From Stenotrophomonas maltophilia (GTDB lineage: Bacteria > Pseudomonadota > Gammaproteobacteria > Xanthomonadales > Xanthomonadaceae), in contig NZ_CP015612.1 in NCBI RefSeq assembly GCF_002138415.1, forward strand, positions 248,001 to 312,000: DNA of 64,000 nt. Reading direction: 5' to 3'. How positions within the stretch are numbered: position 1 is the stretch's first letter; the number at the start of each line of letters is the position of its first letter. This document shows positions 53,129-62,218 of this stretch, piece after piece. A program made the position numbers and the translations under genes. The notes beneath the pieces were generated by a model. That model was not told the origin of the DNA, searched no databases, and saw only the letters and a program-made list of their open reading frames with translations.

Positions 53129-53595
53129 GGCTTGCCCTCGGGGAGCTGCACGCCGGCATCAGGGTCGTCTTCGCTGGGCTCGTCGAACAGGCCCAGGCGA
53201 GACAGCTGGCGCCGGGTAGCGTGCATGCCGGTGTGGTGGAAGAAGTAGGACACCCGCCAGATCGCATAACCGGTGACGGCCAGGCTCAGCAGCGAAGTGA
53301 TCAGCAGCGCCTGCAGCCAGCTCAGGCCCCAGCTCTGCAGCAGGGCGATGAGGGTGGCGGCCATCAGCAACCAGGCCGACGCTCCGAACACGATCGCTAC
53401 GCCAGCCCAGGCCAGCGCACGGCCGAACGCGCTGCGTGCCAGCGCGAAGTCGGCCGAGGCCAACCGGCGCAGCGAACGCAGCGTGTGCTTGGCCGAATCG
53501 GCAGCGGCACGACCGGCCGCGCCGACCTGGCGGATGCTCTCATCCAGCGGCGGGGTGGCCGCCGGATCAGGGGCTTGCGCGTTGTCTTCGCTCAC
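53125..53595 (-). CDS. Phage-holin-like membrane protein (YqjE/DUF1469 type)
   Basis: A 156-residue protein with two adjacent membrane helices (about 62-86 and 92-115) after an amphipathic N-terminal segment (RRLASADFALARSAFGRALA). The plan fits the holin-superfamily YqjE group, which are not true holins but ribosome- or membrane-associated stress proteins. The gene lies between YqjD-like and the small membrane protein gene. A phage origin is not suggested. Confidence 0.8.
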   Translation of the reverse strand: MSEDNAQAPDPAATPPLDESIRQVGAAGRAAADSAKHTLRSLRRLASADFALARSAFGRALAWAGVAIVFGASAWLLMAATLIALLQSWGLSWLQALLITSLLSLAVTGYAIWRVSYFFHHTGMHATRRQLSRLGLFDEPSEDDPDAGVQLPEGKP

Positions 53596-53603
53596 GCCGC
53601 GGC

Positions 53604-53969
53604 TTACTTGTCGCTGCTGCCGCGGGCCAGCTTGGCGATGATCCAGCCGGCAGCGAAGGCGACGCCGAACGAGGCCAGCGGACGCTCACGGATCAACTCG
53701 GCGGCGCTGTCGATCAGGTCCTTGCCCTTGTCCATCAGTGCGTCGACCTGTTCCTTGGCAGCGGCACCACCGAACTCGGCGGCGGCCAGGCCGGACAGCG
53801 CGCTGTCGGACAGTTCGGCCTTGACGTTGGCCTTGCCGATGCGCAGTTCGTCGGTCGCGGCACCGGTTGCGCCCTTGATCGCACCGCCGGCGGCCGTGGC
53901 GGCCTGCTTCAGGTGGGAACCGGCTTCACCCAGGTGTTCCTTCAGGTTCTCGGTATTGGTGGGGCTCAT
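53604..53969 (-). CDS. ElaB/YqjD-like DUF883 membrane-anchored protein
   Basis: A 121-residue helical protein with a long amphipathic N-terminal part and a C-terminal anchor RPLASFGVAFAAGWIIAKL, the DUF883 hallmark. E. coli YqjD and ElaB bind inactive ribosomes at the membrane in stationary phase. It is first of three co-directional membrane protein genes. Confidence 0.88.
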   Translation of the reverse strand: MSPTNTENLKEHLGEAGSHLKQAATAAGGAIKGATGAATDELRIGKANVKAELSDSALSGLAAAEFGGAAAKEQVDALMDKGKDLIDSAAELIRERPLASFGVAFAAGWIIAKLARGSSDK

Positions 53970-54070
53970 CGAATCACTCCTGTTGCGATGGGGGAACGGG
54001 AGTCGGCGGTGCCGACCTGGACTGACAGCAATAGCATTGCCGGGGTATAGGGGGTGTTACGGCAGGGCGA

Positions 54071-55504
54071 TCAGCGCATCACGAGCTGGCCCTGCTGCTG
54101 TCCATTGTTGCGCAGCACGCGTACCACCAGGGTCGGCGGGCGCTGCTGGAAGTTGGCGCGCCAGCTGGCCAGGTCGGCGAATTCGCCCACCGTGGCATCG
54201 GTGATGATGTCGCCCTGCTGCAGGCCGTTGGTGGCCGCGCGGCTGCCGCGCTTGACCTCGCTGACCAGCACGCCGCCGACACCGGACTGGCGCAGCGACT
54301 CGGGCAGGTCGACGAAGGTGGCACCAGTCAGCCGCGGGTCCAGGCTCTCGCCGGTGACCGCACGCGCCTGTTCCTTCAGCGTTGCCTTGATCTGCAGTGG
54401 CTTGCCTTCGCGGCGTACGTCCAGCGTCAGTGCGCTGCCGACTGCGGCCAGGCCTTCCACGTTGTGCAGGGCTTCGGCACTGTCCACGCGTTGGCCATTG
54501 GCCGAGACCACCACATCGCCCGGCTTCAGTCCGGCCGCGGCGGCGGCTGAACCGGCCAGCACGCGGGTGACCAGCGCGCCGCGGGTTTCGCCCAGGCCCA
54601 GACCCTGCGCGATCTGAGCAGTCAGGTTCTGGCTTTCCACGCCCAGCGTGCCGCGCACCACCACGCCATGCTTGACCAGCTGGTCAACCACGCTGCGCGC
54701 CAGGTTGGACGGAATCGCCAGGCCCAGGCCGATGTTGCCGGCCATGCTGCCCTGCGGGTTGAAGCTGGCGGTATTGATGCCAACCAGCTGGCCCTGAAGA
54801 TCGACCAGTGCGCCACCCGAGTTGCCGGGGTTGATCGATGCATCGGTCTGGATGAAGTTCTGGTAGCCCAGCCCGCGGATGCCGCTGCGGCCCACCGCCG
54901 AGACGATGCCCGAGGTAACCGTCTGGCTGAAGCCGAACGGATTGCCGATGGCCACCACGAAGTCGCCCACCCGCAGCTGGTCGCTGTTGCCGAGCTTGAT
55001 GTCGGTCAGGTTCTGCGCCGGGATGCGGATCAGCGCGATGTCGGTATCGCGGTCCGAACCGAGGAACTCGGCCTTGACCGTGCGCCCGTCGGCCAGTGTC
55101 ACCTGCACGTCATCGGCGTTGTCGATGACATGGTGGTTGGTCAGCACCAGGCCTTCCTTGGCGTCGATGATCACGCCCGAGCCCAGCGATTCATTGATGC
55201 GTTCCTGCGGAATGTCCGGGAACAGACGGCGGAAGAACGGGTCGTTGAAGAAGGGGTTGCGCACCCGCACCACCTGCTTGGTATTGACGCTGACCACGGC
55301 CGGCATCGCCTTCTCCAGCATCGGTGCCAGTGACGGCACTGCCTGCCCGGCCACCGAGGCCGGCAATGCCGCCGTGGTCGGCAGTACCGCAGGCAGCGGC
55401 GCGGCGTCGGCGCGGTTGTCCAGGTGGGCATTGATGCCGGTGGCAACGAAGCCACCGAAGGCGGCGGCGATTGCGAGCGTGAGCAGGGTGGGAAGCGGTC
55501 GCAT
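54071..55504 (-). CDS. DegP/DegQ-family periplasmic serine protease
   Basis: A 477-residue Do-type HtrA protease. A signal/anchor segment (about 5-25) is followed by the trypsin-like domain with His125 (LTNHHVIDNADDV), Asp155 (TDIALIRI) and Ser229 (PGNSGGALVD). PDZ1 (about 285-375) and PDZ2 (about 395-470) follow. The short insert loop (FFRRLFPDIPQERINE) favours DegQ over DegP. It degrades misfolded envelope proteins. Confidence 0.93.
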   Translation of the reverse strand: MRPLPTLLTLAIAAAFGGFVATGINAHLDNRADAAPLPAVLPTTAALPASVAGQAVPSLAPMLEKAMPAVVSVNTKQVVRVRNPFFNDPFFRRLFPDIPQERINESLGSGVIIDAKEGLVLTNHHVIDNADDVQVTLADGRTVKAEFLGSDRDTDIALIRIPAQNLTDIKLGNSDQLRVGDFVVAIGNPFGFSQTVTSGIVSAVGRSGIRGLGYQNFIQTDASINPGNSGGALVDLQGQLVGINTASFNPQGSMAGNIGLGLAIPSNLARSVVDQLVKHGVVVRGTLGVESQNLTAQIAQGLGLGETRGALVTRVLAGSAAAAAGLKPGDVVVSANGQRVDSAEALHNVEGLAAVGSALTLDVRREGKPLQIKATLKEQARAVTGESLDPRLTGATFVDLPESLRQSGVGGVLVSEVKRGSRAATNGLQQGDIITDATVGEFADLASWRANFQQRPPTLVVRVLRNNGQQQGQLVMR

Positions 55505-55995
55505 GGGAGTCGGTTCGCTGGCGTGGGTGGGGGCGGTTCGGCCCTACGGTAAAACATGCTGAATGAGTGTGTCGCGATCTGGATAAATGCGCCATGAAAA
55601 CCCCTGGCCGCGAAAGGCGGGTGCGGAGGATGGCAATGAGGCTGTGGTGACGCCCGCGGGGACGATTCCTGCACCACCGAAGACCATCGCGCGGCACGTG
55701 GACACAGACGGATACTTGCGCAGTTCCGCGCAACCGGGTGCCGCAATGCGTCACGGCGCGCACTGGATGCTGCATCCGTGCAACGGCACGCAATCGCCAT
55801 CTTCGACCACGCGGTTGATGTGGCGTAGTCCTTAAAAAAAGGGGTTTCCTGTAAACCTGCCGCTCCTGCGGCAGTGGTGGGCTACACCATTGCCGTCGCA
55901 TCAGATGCGATTGCTGGCGCGTGCCCCGTTCCACGATCGTCAATGTCGGTATAGCATCGCCCCGTTTTGATACTTAAGGCCCCCAGGAGGGCAAC
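55505..55995. other. Intergenic region between protease and histone-like genes
   Basis: About 490 bases with divergent flanking genes. It must hold both promoters. AAAAAAAGG near 55834 and TATAGC at about 55952-55957 (a possible -10 for the downstream gene) are noted. A CCGCTCC...GGAGCGG-like pattern (CTGCCGCTCCTGCGGCAG) at about 55858-55875 forms a hairpin. No credible gene is seen. Confidence 0.5.
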
Positions 55996-56889
55996 ATGAG
56001 CAACGGTAATGGTGTGTCGGTCGTGACCGACGCCGTCGAGAACGTCAAAGAAACCGCCACCAACGTTGGCGAGACCATCGCCCACGCCGCCGAAGACGCC
56101 GTGAAGTCGGTCAAGAAGACCGTCAAGCGCGCCACCAAGGCTGCCGGTACCCGCGTTGCCAAGGCCAAGAAGGCTGTGGCCAAGGTCGAGAAGACCGTTG
56201 CCAAGAAGGCCGAGAAGGCTGCCAAGTCGGTCGGCAAGACTGTTGCCAACGCCAAGAAAAAGCTGGAAGCCGCCAAGAAGAATGCCAAGGCCGAAGCCGC
56301 TGCCCTGAAGAAGGAAGTGGCCAAGAAGAAGGCCGCTGCAGGCAAGGCTGTGACCAAGAAGGCTGCCGCTGCCAAGAAGACCACCAAGGCCGCCACCAAG
56401 GCTGCCGGCAAGAAGGTCGCCACCGTGAAGAAGGCCGCCACCAAGAAGGCTGCCGTCGCGAAGAAGACCGTTGCCAAGAAGACCGCGGCCGCCAAGAAGG
56501 TTGTCGGCAAGAAGGTCGCCACCGCCAAGAAGGCCGTGGCCAAGAAGACGGTCGCCGCCAAGAAGGTCGCTGGCAAGAAGGCCGTGGCTGCGAAGAAGGT
56601 TGTCGGCAAGAAGGTTGCCGCCACCAGGAAGGTCGCCACCAGGAAGACCGCGGCCGCCAAGAAGGTTGTCGGCAAGAAGGCTGCTGTCGCCAAGAAGGCC
56701 GTCGGTAAGAAGACCGCTGCTGCCAAGAAGGTTGTCGGCAAGAAGACTGCCGTTGCCAAGAAGGCAGTTGGCAAGAAGGTTGCCGCCACCCGCAAGACGG
56801 TCGCCAAGAAGGCTGCGCCGCTGAAGAAGGTCGCCGCCAAGAAGGCTCCGGCCAAGAAGGCCGTGCGCAAGGTCGCCAAGCGCAAGTAA
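55996..56889 (+). CDS. Histone H1-like Lys/Ala repeat protein (AlgP type)
   Basis: A 297-residue protein with a short acidic-neutral N-terminus (residues 1-35, [22 protein letters not shown]) and a long basic C-terminus made of degenerate Ala/Lys/Val repeats such as [20 protein letters not shown] and KVAATRK. It resembles AlgP of Pseudomonas and the Hc1/Hc2 histones, which bind and compact DNA. Some repeat units are nearly identical at the DNA level, so repeat number probably varies between strains. GGAGG precedes the ATG. Confidence 0.85.
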   Translation: MSNGNGVSVVTDAVENVKETATNVGETIAHAAEDAVKSVKKTVKRATKAAGTRVAKAKKAVAKVEKTVAKKAEKAAKSVGKTVANAKKKLEAAKKNAKAEAAALKKEVAKKKAAAGKAVTKKAAAAKKTTKAATKAAGKKVATVKKAATKKAAVAKKTVAKKTAAAKKVVGKKVATAKKAVAKKTVAAKKVAGKKAVAAKKVVGKKVAATRKVATRKTAAAKKVVGKKAAVAKKAVGKKTAAAKKVVGKKTAVAKKAVGKKVAATRKTVAKKAAPLKKVAAKKAPAKKAVRKVAKRK

Positions 56890-56903
56890 TCGCGCCGTGA
56901 CCG

Positions 56904-56937
56904 AAGGCCCTGCCACCCCCGGGGTGGTGGGGCCTTT
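56904..56937 (+). terminator. Terminator of the histone-like gene
   Basis: AAGGCCCTGCCACCCC pairs with GGGGTGGTGGGGCCTT with one mismatch, about 15 bases after the stop. The stem is GC-rich with only a short T-run (TTT). Confidence 0.7.
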
Positions 56938-56996
56938 CGCGTTTCTGGGACACGGTCTGGGGCAAGATGCAGGTTCTTCCTGCTGGAGCCCCGGGC

Positions 56997-57689
56997 ATGC
57001 GCGGTATCGATTTCAGTTCCTGGCAGGGCGTGCTGTCCACGTTGGCCGGCCTGGTCCTGATCACCCTGCTGGGCGTGGGCATCCGCCTGCTGGTGATGCA
57101 GACCCTGCAGCAGCGTCGCGAACGCGAGAACCGGCAGATCAACGAACGGCTGCGCACGCTGATGGCCGCCTACAAAACCCTGGGCGGTTCATTCACTGGC
57201 GAACTGGGCGTGGATCCCAGCCATCGCCGTGACCTGCGCCAGCGCGAAGATGCCGAAGGCATCGCTGAACCCCGCTCGGATCGGGCGCGCCGCATCCGCG
57301 ATGCCGTCGAGGCCGCGTTGTCGGACATCCTGTTGCTGGGCACCGACGAACAGGTGCGGTTGGCTGCGCGCGCTGCCAACGAACTGGCACAGGGGCGACC
57401 GGTGCACACCCACGAACTGGTGGTCTCGCTGCGCGACTTCGTGCGCGAAGCGCTGGATCTGGCGCCGATTCCGACCGACCTGCAGCTACCGCCGCAGGGG
57501 CCGACCCGGCCAGGTGGCGCCAGTGGCGGCGGCAAGGGCCGCAACGATGGCGATGCCAAGGGCGGTCGCGCGGGTGGAGGAGGTGGCGGTGGCGGAATGG
57601 GGGCCGGCATGGGCGGTGTGGGCCTCGGCGCCGGCGCCGCACTGGGCGCCGGCCATGCGTCTGCCAGCGATGAAACGGACGCGCGCTGA
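56997..57689 (+). CDS. Membrane protein with Gly-rich C-terminus
   Basis: A 230-residue protein. One membrane helix (about residues 11-33), then a charged helical domain (QRRERENRQINERLRTLMAAYKTLGGSF, EAALSDILLLGTDEQVR, ELVVSLRDFVREAL) and a low-complexity Gly-rich tail (about 168-215, many GG and MG units). GGAG lies eight bases before the ATG at 56997. I do not recognise a named family. The tail is unusual and could be flexible or surface-interacting. Confidence 0.75.
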   Translation: MRGIDFSSWQGVLSTLAGLVLITLLGVGIRLLVMQTLQQRRERENRQINERLRTLMAAYKTLGGSFTGELGVDPSHRRDLRQREDAEGIAEPRSDRARRIRDAVEAALSDILLLGTDEQVRLAARAANELAQGRPVHTHELVVSLRDFVREALDLAPIPTDLQLPPQGPTRPGGASGGGKGRNDGDAKGGRAGGGGGGGGMGAGMGGVGLGAGAALGAGHASASDETDAR

Positions 57690-57704
57690 GCACGTCCGCC
57701 CGGT

Positions 57705-58064
57705 TCAGCGCGTCAGCTCGTAGAGCGGCACGAACCCACCGTAGATCATCCGCGCGCCGTCGAACGGCATCGGATTCTTCGCAGGATCAAACCGCGGGTC
57801 TTCCATCATCTTTTTCATGCCGGCGTCGCGGGTCGGCTTGTCCGGCCATTCGATCCAGGAAAACACCACCGTCTCATCCGGCGTGGCTTTCACCGCGCCG
57901 AAGAAATCGGTGGTCTTGCCGTGCGGTACGTCATCGCCCCAGCACTCGACCACGCGCAGCGCGCCGTATTCGATGAAAACCGGATCCCCTGTGCGTGCGT
58001 GGGCGAGGAACTTCTCCTTGTTGGCGGTGGGCACCGCCAGGACGAAACCATCGATGTAGCTCAT
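57705..58064 (-). CDS. DUF1428 family protein
   Basis: A 119-residue cytosolic protein starting MSYIDGFVLAVPTANKEKF and containing ECWGDDVPHGKTTDFFGAV and the later PFDGARMIYGGF block, which identify DUF1428 (ferredoxin-like alpha/beta-barrel dimer). It probably binds a small molecule; no activity is established. GGAGG precedes the ATG. It is a single gene. Confidence 0.92.
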   Translation of the reverse strand: MSYIDGFVLAVPTANKEKFLAHARTGDPVFIEYGALRVVECWGDDVPHGKTTDFFGAVKATPDETVVFSWIEWPDKPTRDAGMKKMMEDPRFDPAKNPMPFDGARMIYGGFVPLYELTR

Positions 58065-58155
58065 TGCCTGCCTCCGGATGGACCGTGCCGCATGCACGGC
58101 CTTCAAGTACCCGACGAACCAGGGCGCCGTGGATCGACATCCTGTGTGCGCCTGT

Positions 58156-60537
58156 TCAGCCCGGACCACCGGGCAGCGGCGCCAGCACCGTATCCGGTGG
58201 CTGCTGGCCGGCCAGGTGGCGCACGAAGTAGTCCCACATGCGGTGCGTGTAGGTGGCGTCGTTGCGGAACAGTTCGTGGTCCTGCCGGGCCAGGTACAGC
58301 AGGTCGTAGCTGCGCTGGGCCTTGTTCAGGGCGGCGGCCAGCTGCAGGGTCAGCGCCGGTGGCGCGTTCTCGTCCAGTTCGCCATAGACCAGCAGCAGAT
58401 GCCCGCGCAGGTTGCCGGCCAGTGCTGCATTGTCGAGTCCTGCAAAGGGCGCAGGCACGCCATCGGCAGTGGGTGTGGCCGGCAGCACGCCACCGAACAG
58501 CCTGTCCATGCCGTGCAGGGCCCCACCGTACATGCCCTGGAAATTGTGGCTGCCGGCCGAGGCCACGCCCACTTTGTAGAACGCCGGATAGCGCAGCAGG
58601 GCGCGCGCTGCACTGTAGCCACCGAACGAATGCCCATAGATGCCGACCCGCTGCAGGTCGATGCCCGGGTAGCGTTCGCCCAGCTGGCGCAGCGCGGACA
58701 CATGGTCATCCAGCTGCACATCGGCAGCGCGCAGGAAGCTGCTGTCATGGAACGCCTTGTCGCGGCCACCGGTGCCGCGCGCATCGATGCTGACCACCAC
58801 GAAGCCGAGTTCGGCCAGGCTGGCGCGTGACACCGGGTTCAAGGCAGACACCGCCTCGGCGTAGCTCACCGGCGCATTGCTGATGAACGAGCCACCGTAC
58901 ATCGCGTCGATCACCGGGAAGCTGCCGTCATCGCGATAGTCACGGGGCAGGTAGACGGTGGCGAAGATCGGTGTGCGCCCATCGGCGGCCAGCAGCCGCT
59001 CGCGCCGTGGTGGACGCCAGCCGGCAGCAACGATCGCGCTGTCATCGGCTGTTTCCAGCACCATCACTTCACGGCCGTCATCGCTGGCCCGCAGCACGGT
59101 ACGTGGTGGCTGGTCGAGACGGGAAACGGTATCCACCAGATAGCCACCGCCAGGCGACAGCGCCTGGGGGGCGCGCCCCCCGAACAGCGCGCCGGTACCG
59201 GCATCGGCCATGTGGTCGTTGCCATCGGCGGCCAGTTGCTGGATCGGACCGCCCTGCAGCGACACCCGGTACAGGCCGCGCACGTAGGGGTCGCCACCGT
59301 CGATGCCGCCGGCGCTGAAGTACGCCCAGCCACCCGCAGCGTCCACACCCAGCAGGTCGCGCACCACCCATTTGCCGCGGGTGAGCTGGCGCAGCACCTT
59401 GCCATCGGACAGGCGCACCCGGTACAGATGGCCCCAGCCATCGCGCTGCGAGAACCACACGGCGGTGTCCTGCCCGGGCAGGATGGCCACCGCGGGCCGG
59501 TTGTAGGAATACACGTTGAGCTGCAGGCGAGTGTCGCTGGCTTCTTCCAGAACCGTACGCAATGCACCGCTGTTGGCATCGATCTCCACCAGGCGCAGCC
59601 TGCGCGGTGTGCCAAAGTGCGCGATCACGGCATACAACCGATCACCGTCCCAACCCAGGATGCCGGCCTCACTGAGCGTGTTCCAGCCCTCGGGCAGCAC
59701 GATGTCATGCTGCCTGCCGCTGAGGATATCGATCACATACAGGCTGTCGTGTACCTGCTGTGCATCGCCCAGCAGCCCCAGCTTCACCGTATGCACGCGC
59801 GGCCGCGCGCTGTTGGCCGGGCTGCTTTCCAGATAGGGATAGTCCTGCAGCGCGCGTTCGTCGTAGCGGATGCCGGCCACGTAGCGGCCATCCGGCGACC
59901 AGCCGACCGCGAACGGCCGCGTCGGCATCCGGCCTTGGCGGCGTGGAATACCGCGCAGGATGAAGTCCGGCAGCACGCCATAGCCATGATTGGGTTCACC
60001 GCCGCTGGTCAGCGCTCGTGCTGCCATTCCGGGCGACTGCAGCCACAGGTTGTGATCGCGTACCTGCAGCCAGGCATCACCGCCGGGCGACGGCAGTGCA
60101 TCAGCCGGCGGCAACGCCTGTTGTGCGGCCGTGCACCGCAGGCGCGGCCATTGGCAGTTGATTGCCGCCTCGCCGTTGAACTGCAGGCGCAGGCCTTCAT
60201 CCAGTACCTGCACGCTGTTCAAGCGCAGGCGTGGTCCGCTGGCGCCGAGTGGTGCAACCGCAGCGTCCAGCGCATCGGGTTCGAACAGGATCTGGCGTAT
60301 GGCCTGGACTGGATCGACCAGTACCGCCTGGCGCCGGCCCTGCGTGTCTTCACGTTCGTACCAGAAGCGGCCGTCGGCCAGCCAGTTGGGCAGGACCGAG
60401 GCATTGCGCAGCGCACCGCGCAGATGACTGTCATGCACGCGTTCGGCGCGCTGGTAGTCAGCCGCCTGCTGCGCGTGCGCAGCGTGGATCGGAAACAGGA
60501 GGGCAGCGCAGGCCAGGAAGGCGGCGCGAACAGGCAT
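58156..60537 (-). CDS. S9 family prolyl oligopeptidase-like peptidase, secreted
   Basis: A 793-residue protein with a signal peptide (to AHAQ, about residue 23), a beta-propeller N-terminal domain (about 60-510) and a C-terminal alpha/beta hydrolase with nucleophile GHSFGGYSAA, then DENAPPAL (Asp region) and QDHELF (catalytic His). It resembles dipeptidyl-peptidase-IV-like and acylpeptidase-like exported enzymes of Xanthomonadales. The start at 60537 is preferred to an ATG at 60594 because it gives a clean signal peptide. Confidence 0.88.
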   Translation of the reverse strand: MPVRAAFLACAALLFPIHAAHAQQAADYQRAERVHDSHLRGALRNASVLPNWLADGRFWYEREDTQGRRQAVLVDPVQAIRQILFEPDALDAAVAPLGASGPRLRLNSVQVLDEGLRLQFNGEAAINCQWPRLRCTAAQQALPPADALPSPGGDAWLQVRDHNLWLQSPGMAARALTSGGEPNHGYGVLPDFILRGIPRRQGRMPTRPFAVGWSPDGRYVAGIRYDERALQDYPYLESSPANSARPRVHTVKLGLLGDAQQVHDSLYVIDILSGRQHDIVLPEGWNTLSEAGILGWDGDRLYAVIAHFGTPRRLRLVEIDANSGALRTVLEEASDTRLQLNVYSYNRPAVAILPGQDTAVWFSQRDGWGHLYRVRLSDGKVLRQLTRGKWVVRDLLGVDAAGGWAYFSAGGIDGGDPYVRGLYRVSLQGGPIQQLAADGNDHMADAGTGALFGGRAPQALSPGGGYLVDTVSRLDQPPRTVLRASDDGREVMVLETADDSAIVAAGWRPPRRERLLAADGRTPIFATVYLPRDYRDDGSFPVIDAMYGGSFISNAPVSYAEAVSALNPVSRASLAELGFVVVSIDARGTGGRDKAFHDSSFLRAADVQLDDHVSALRQLGERYPGIDLQRVGIYGHSFGGYSAARALLRYPAFYKVGVASAGSHNFQGMYGGALHGMDRLFGGVLPATPTADGVPAPFAGLDNAALAGNLRGHLLLVYGELDENAPPALTLQLAAALNKAQRSYDLLYLARQDHELFRNDATYTHRMWDYFVRHLAGQQPPDTVLAPLPGGPG

Positions 60538-60771
60538 CAGCAGCGGATCGGAAACGTGCAAGGCAACCTCCTGTTGCAATCGACGACGAATCACAAATGC
60601 ACGCGCGCCGCGCGCGTATGCCAGAGACAGCCTGAATCAAGGCAAAAAATTCAGCAATGCGAAGACCGCCGTTTTCAGGGAGCGTTGTGGCGAATAACGG
60701 AGAATTTACATTCCCGATGCGATGGCGCTCTGGCGCTGCTGCACACCATAAGAAAGTAAAGGTGTACCCCC

Positions 60772-61344
60772 ATGAAGAATTCGCTGATTGCTCTGGCCCT
60801 GGCCGCTGCCCTGCCGTTCACCGCCTCGGCTGCTGAGAACCTGTCCTACAACTACGCCGAAGCCGACTACGCCAAGACCGATATCGACGCGTTCAAGGCC
60901 GACGGCTGGGGCGTGAAGGGTTCGTACGGCTTCCTGCCGAACTTCCACGCTTTCGGTGAGTACAGCCGCCAGGAAATCGACCACACCAACATCAAGCTGG
61001 ACCAGTGGAAGATCGGCGCCGGCTACAACGTTGAAATCGCCCCGACCAGCGACTTCGTTGCCCGCGTTGCCTACCAGAAGCGCGACCAGAAGCACGGCCT
61101 GGACTTCAACGGCTACAGCGCCGAAGCCGGCATCCGCACCGCTTTCGGTGCCCACGCCGAAGTCTACGGCATGGTCGGCTACGAAGATTTCTCGAAGAAG
61201 CACGGCATCAATCCGGAAGGCCAGTGGTACGGCCGCCTGGGTGGTCAGGTCAAGCTGAACCAGAACTGGGGCCTGAACGGCGAGCTGAAGATGAACCGCG
61301 ACGGCGACAAGGAATACACCGTCGGCCCGCGTTTCAGCTGGTAA
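60772..61344 (+). CDS. ax21: Ax21 family outer membrane beta-barrel protein
   Basis: A 190-residue protein with a signal peptide (to ASA, about residue 20) followed by the Ax21 start AENLSYNYAEADYAKTD and a beta-barrel of about eight strands ending in VGPRFSW. Ax21 is a small porin-like protein exported in outer membrane vesicles in Xanthomonas and Stenotrophomonas; earlier claims that it is a quorum/immune signal were withdrawn. A terminator follows at 61384. Confidence 0.92.
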   Translation: MKNSLIALALAAALPFTASAAENLSYNYAEADYAKTDIDAFKADGWGVKGSYGFLPNFHAFGEYSRQEIDHTNIKLDQWKIGAGYNVEIAPTSDFVARVAYQKRDQKHGLDFNGYSAEAGIRTAFGAHAEVYGMVGYEDFSKKHGINPEGQWYGRLGGQVKLNQNWGLNGELKMNRDGDKEYTVGPRFSW

Positions 61345-61383
61345 CTGCTTTCTCGGCGCGCCTGCGCGCTGAATATGCCTCGA

Positions 61384-61412
61384 CAGGCCCGGCTCATGCC
61401 GGGCCTGTTGCG
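61384..61412 (+). terminator. Terminator of the ax21 gene
   Basis: CAGGCCCGGC/GCCGGGCCTG stem with a TCAT loop, about 40 bases after the stop, followed by a weakly T-rich tail. Confidence 0.8.
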
Positions 61413-61534
61413 TTGTGACGACCCGAAACCGCAGCTGAGCATGTTCCGGGGCCGCTGCTGCGTTGCAATAAATTGGATTCCGCTGCTCCCGGCGCGGGCC
61501 TACGGTGGGCACTTCGTACCGTCGGATCCATGTG

Positions 61535-62212
61535 ATGCCGCCTGCCGTTCCCGCTCTGCCCCTCGATCAGCCCCGCCGCCTGGCAATGCTGGCGCCGCAT
61601 CCCGTGCTGCGCCTGGGGGTGGAGGTGGTGCTGCGCCAGCACGGCGGCGTGCAGGTCTGCGGCAGCTTCACCCGCGAAGGTGATCTGCTCGACCTGCTGC
61701 ATCGCTACCCCGGTGGCATCGACCTGTTGCTGATCGATCTGTTGGCGCCGCGCGGACCCGAGCAGGGCCTGGCCCTGCTGCGGCTGTTGTCACGACGCTG
61801 GCCGCTGCTGCCGGTGCTGGTGCTGTCCGAACACTGCAATGCCAGCACGGTGACCATGGCGATGCAGGCCGGTGCGCGCGGGTTCCTGTCCAAGGGAACC
61901 ACGCCGGAAATGCTGCGGCGCGCGGTGGATGTACTGGCCCGTGGCGGCCGCTTCGTGCCCCCGGAGTTGCGCACGCAGTTGAATCGATCGCGCATGCGGC
62001 GCACACCGGCGCCGGTGCTCACGCCCTTGAGCCGACGCGAGCGCGAGGTGCTCCGGCTGGTGCTGCAGGGCTGCACCACCGGCGAGGTGGCGCGGCGCTT
62101 CGGGCGCACGGCCAGTACGGTCAGCACGCAGAAGCGGACGGCCTACGAGAAGCTGGGTATCCACAGCGATGGTGAGCTGTTCCGCATCCGGCACCTGCTC
62201 GAATGCGGTTGA
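61535..62212 (+). CDS. LuxR-type regulator with degenerate receiver domain
   Basis: A 225-residue RcsB/NarL-type regulator. The HTH (about 155-220, LTPLSRREREVLRLVLQG and TASTVSTQKRTAYEKLG) is intact. In the receiver, the usual acidic pair before the His-Pro (as in DDHP) reads LAPHPVLRLGV, so the Mg-binding acidic residues are missing, while Asp68 (LLIDLL) at the phosphorylation site remains. It may be controlled without phosphorylation. No kinase gene adjoins. Confidence 0.82.
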   Translation: MPPAVPALPLDQPRRLAMLAPHPVLRLGVEVVLRQHGGVQVCGSFTREGDLLDLLHRYPGGIDLLLIDLLAPRGPEQGLALLRLLSRRWPLLPVLVLSEHCNASTVTMAMQAGARGFLSKGTTPEMLRRAVDVLARGGRFVPPELRTQLNRSRMRRTPAPVLTPLSRREREVLRLVLQGCTTGEVARRFGRTASTVSTQKRTAYEKLGIHSDGELFRIRHLLECG

Positions 62213-62218
62213 GCGGGC

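Noticed and set aside
53125..53595. Prophage holin
   Set aside because: The holin-like protein sits with DUF883 and other membrane protein genes as in the enterobacterial yqj cluster; no other phage genes are near.
55587..55835. 82-codon frame in the region before the histone-like gene
   Set aside because: No ribosome-binding site, no recognisable domain and composition like non-coding sequence.
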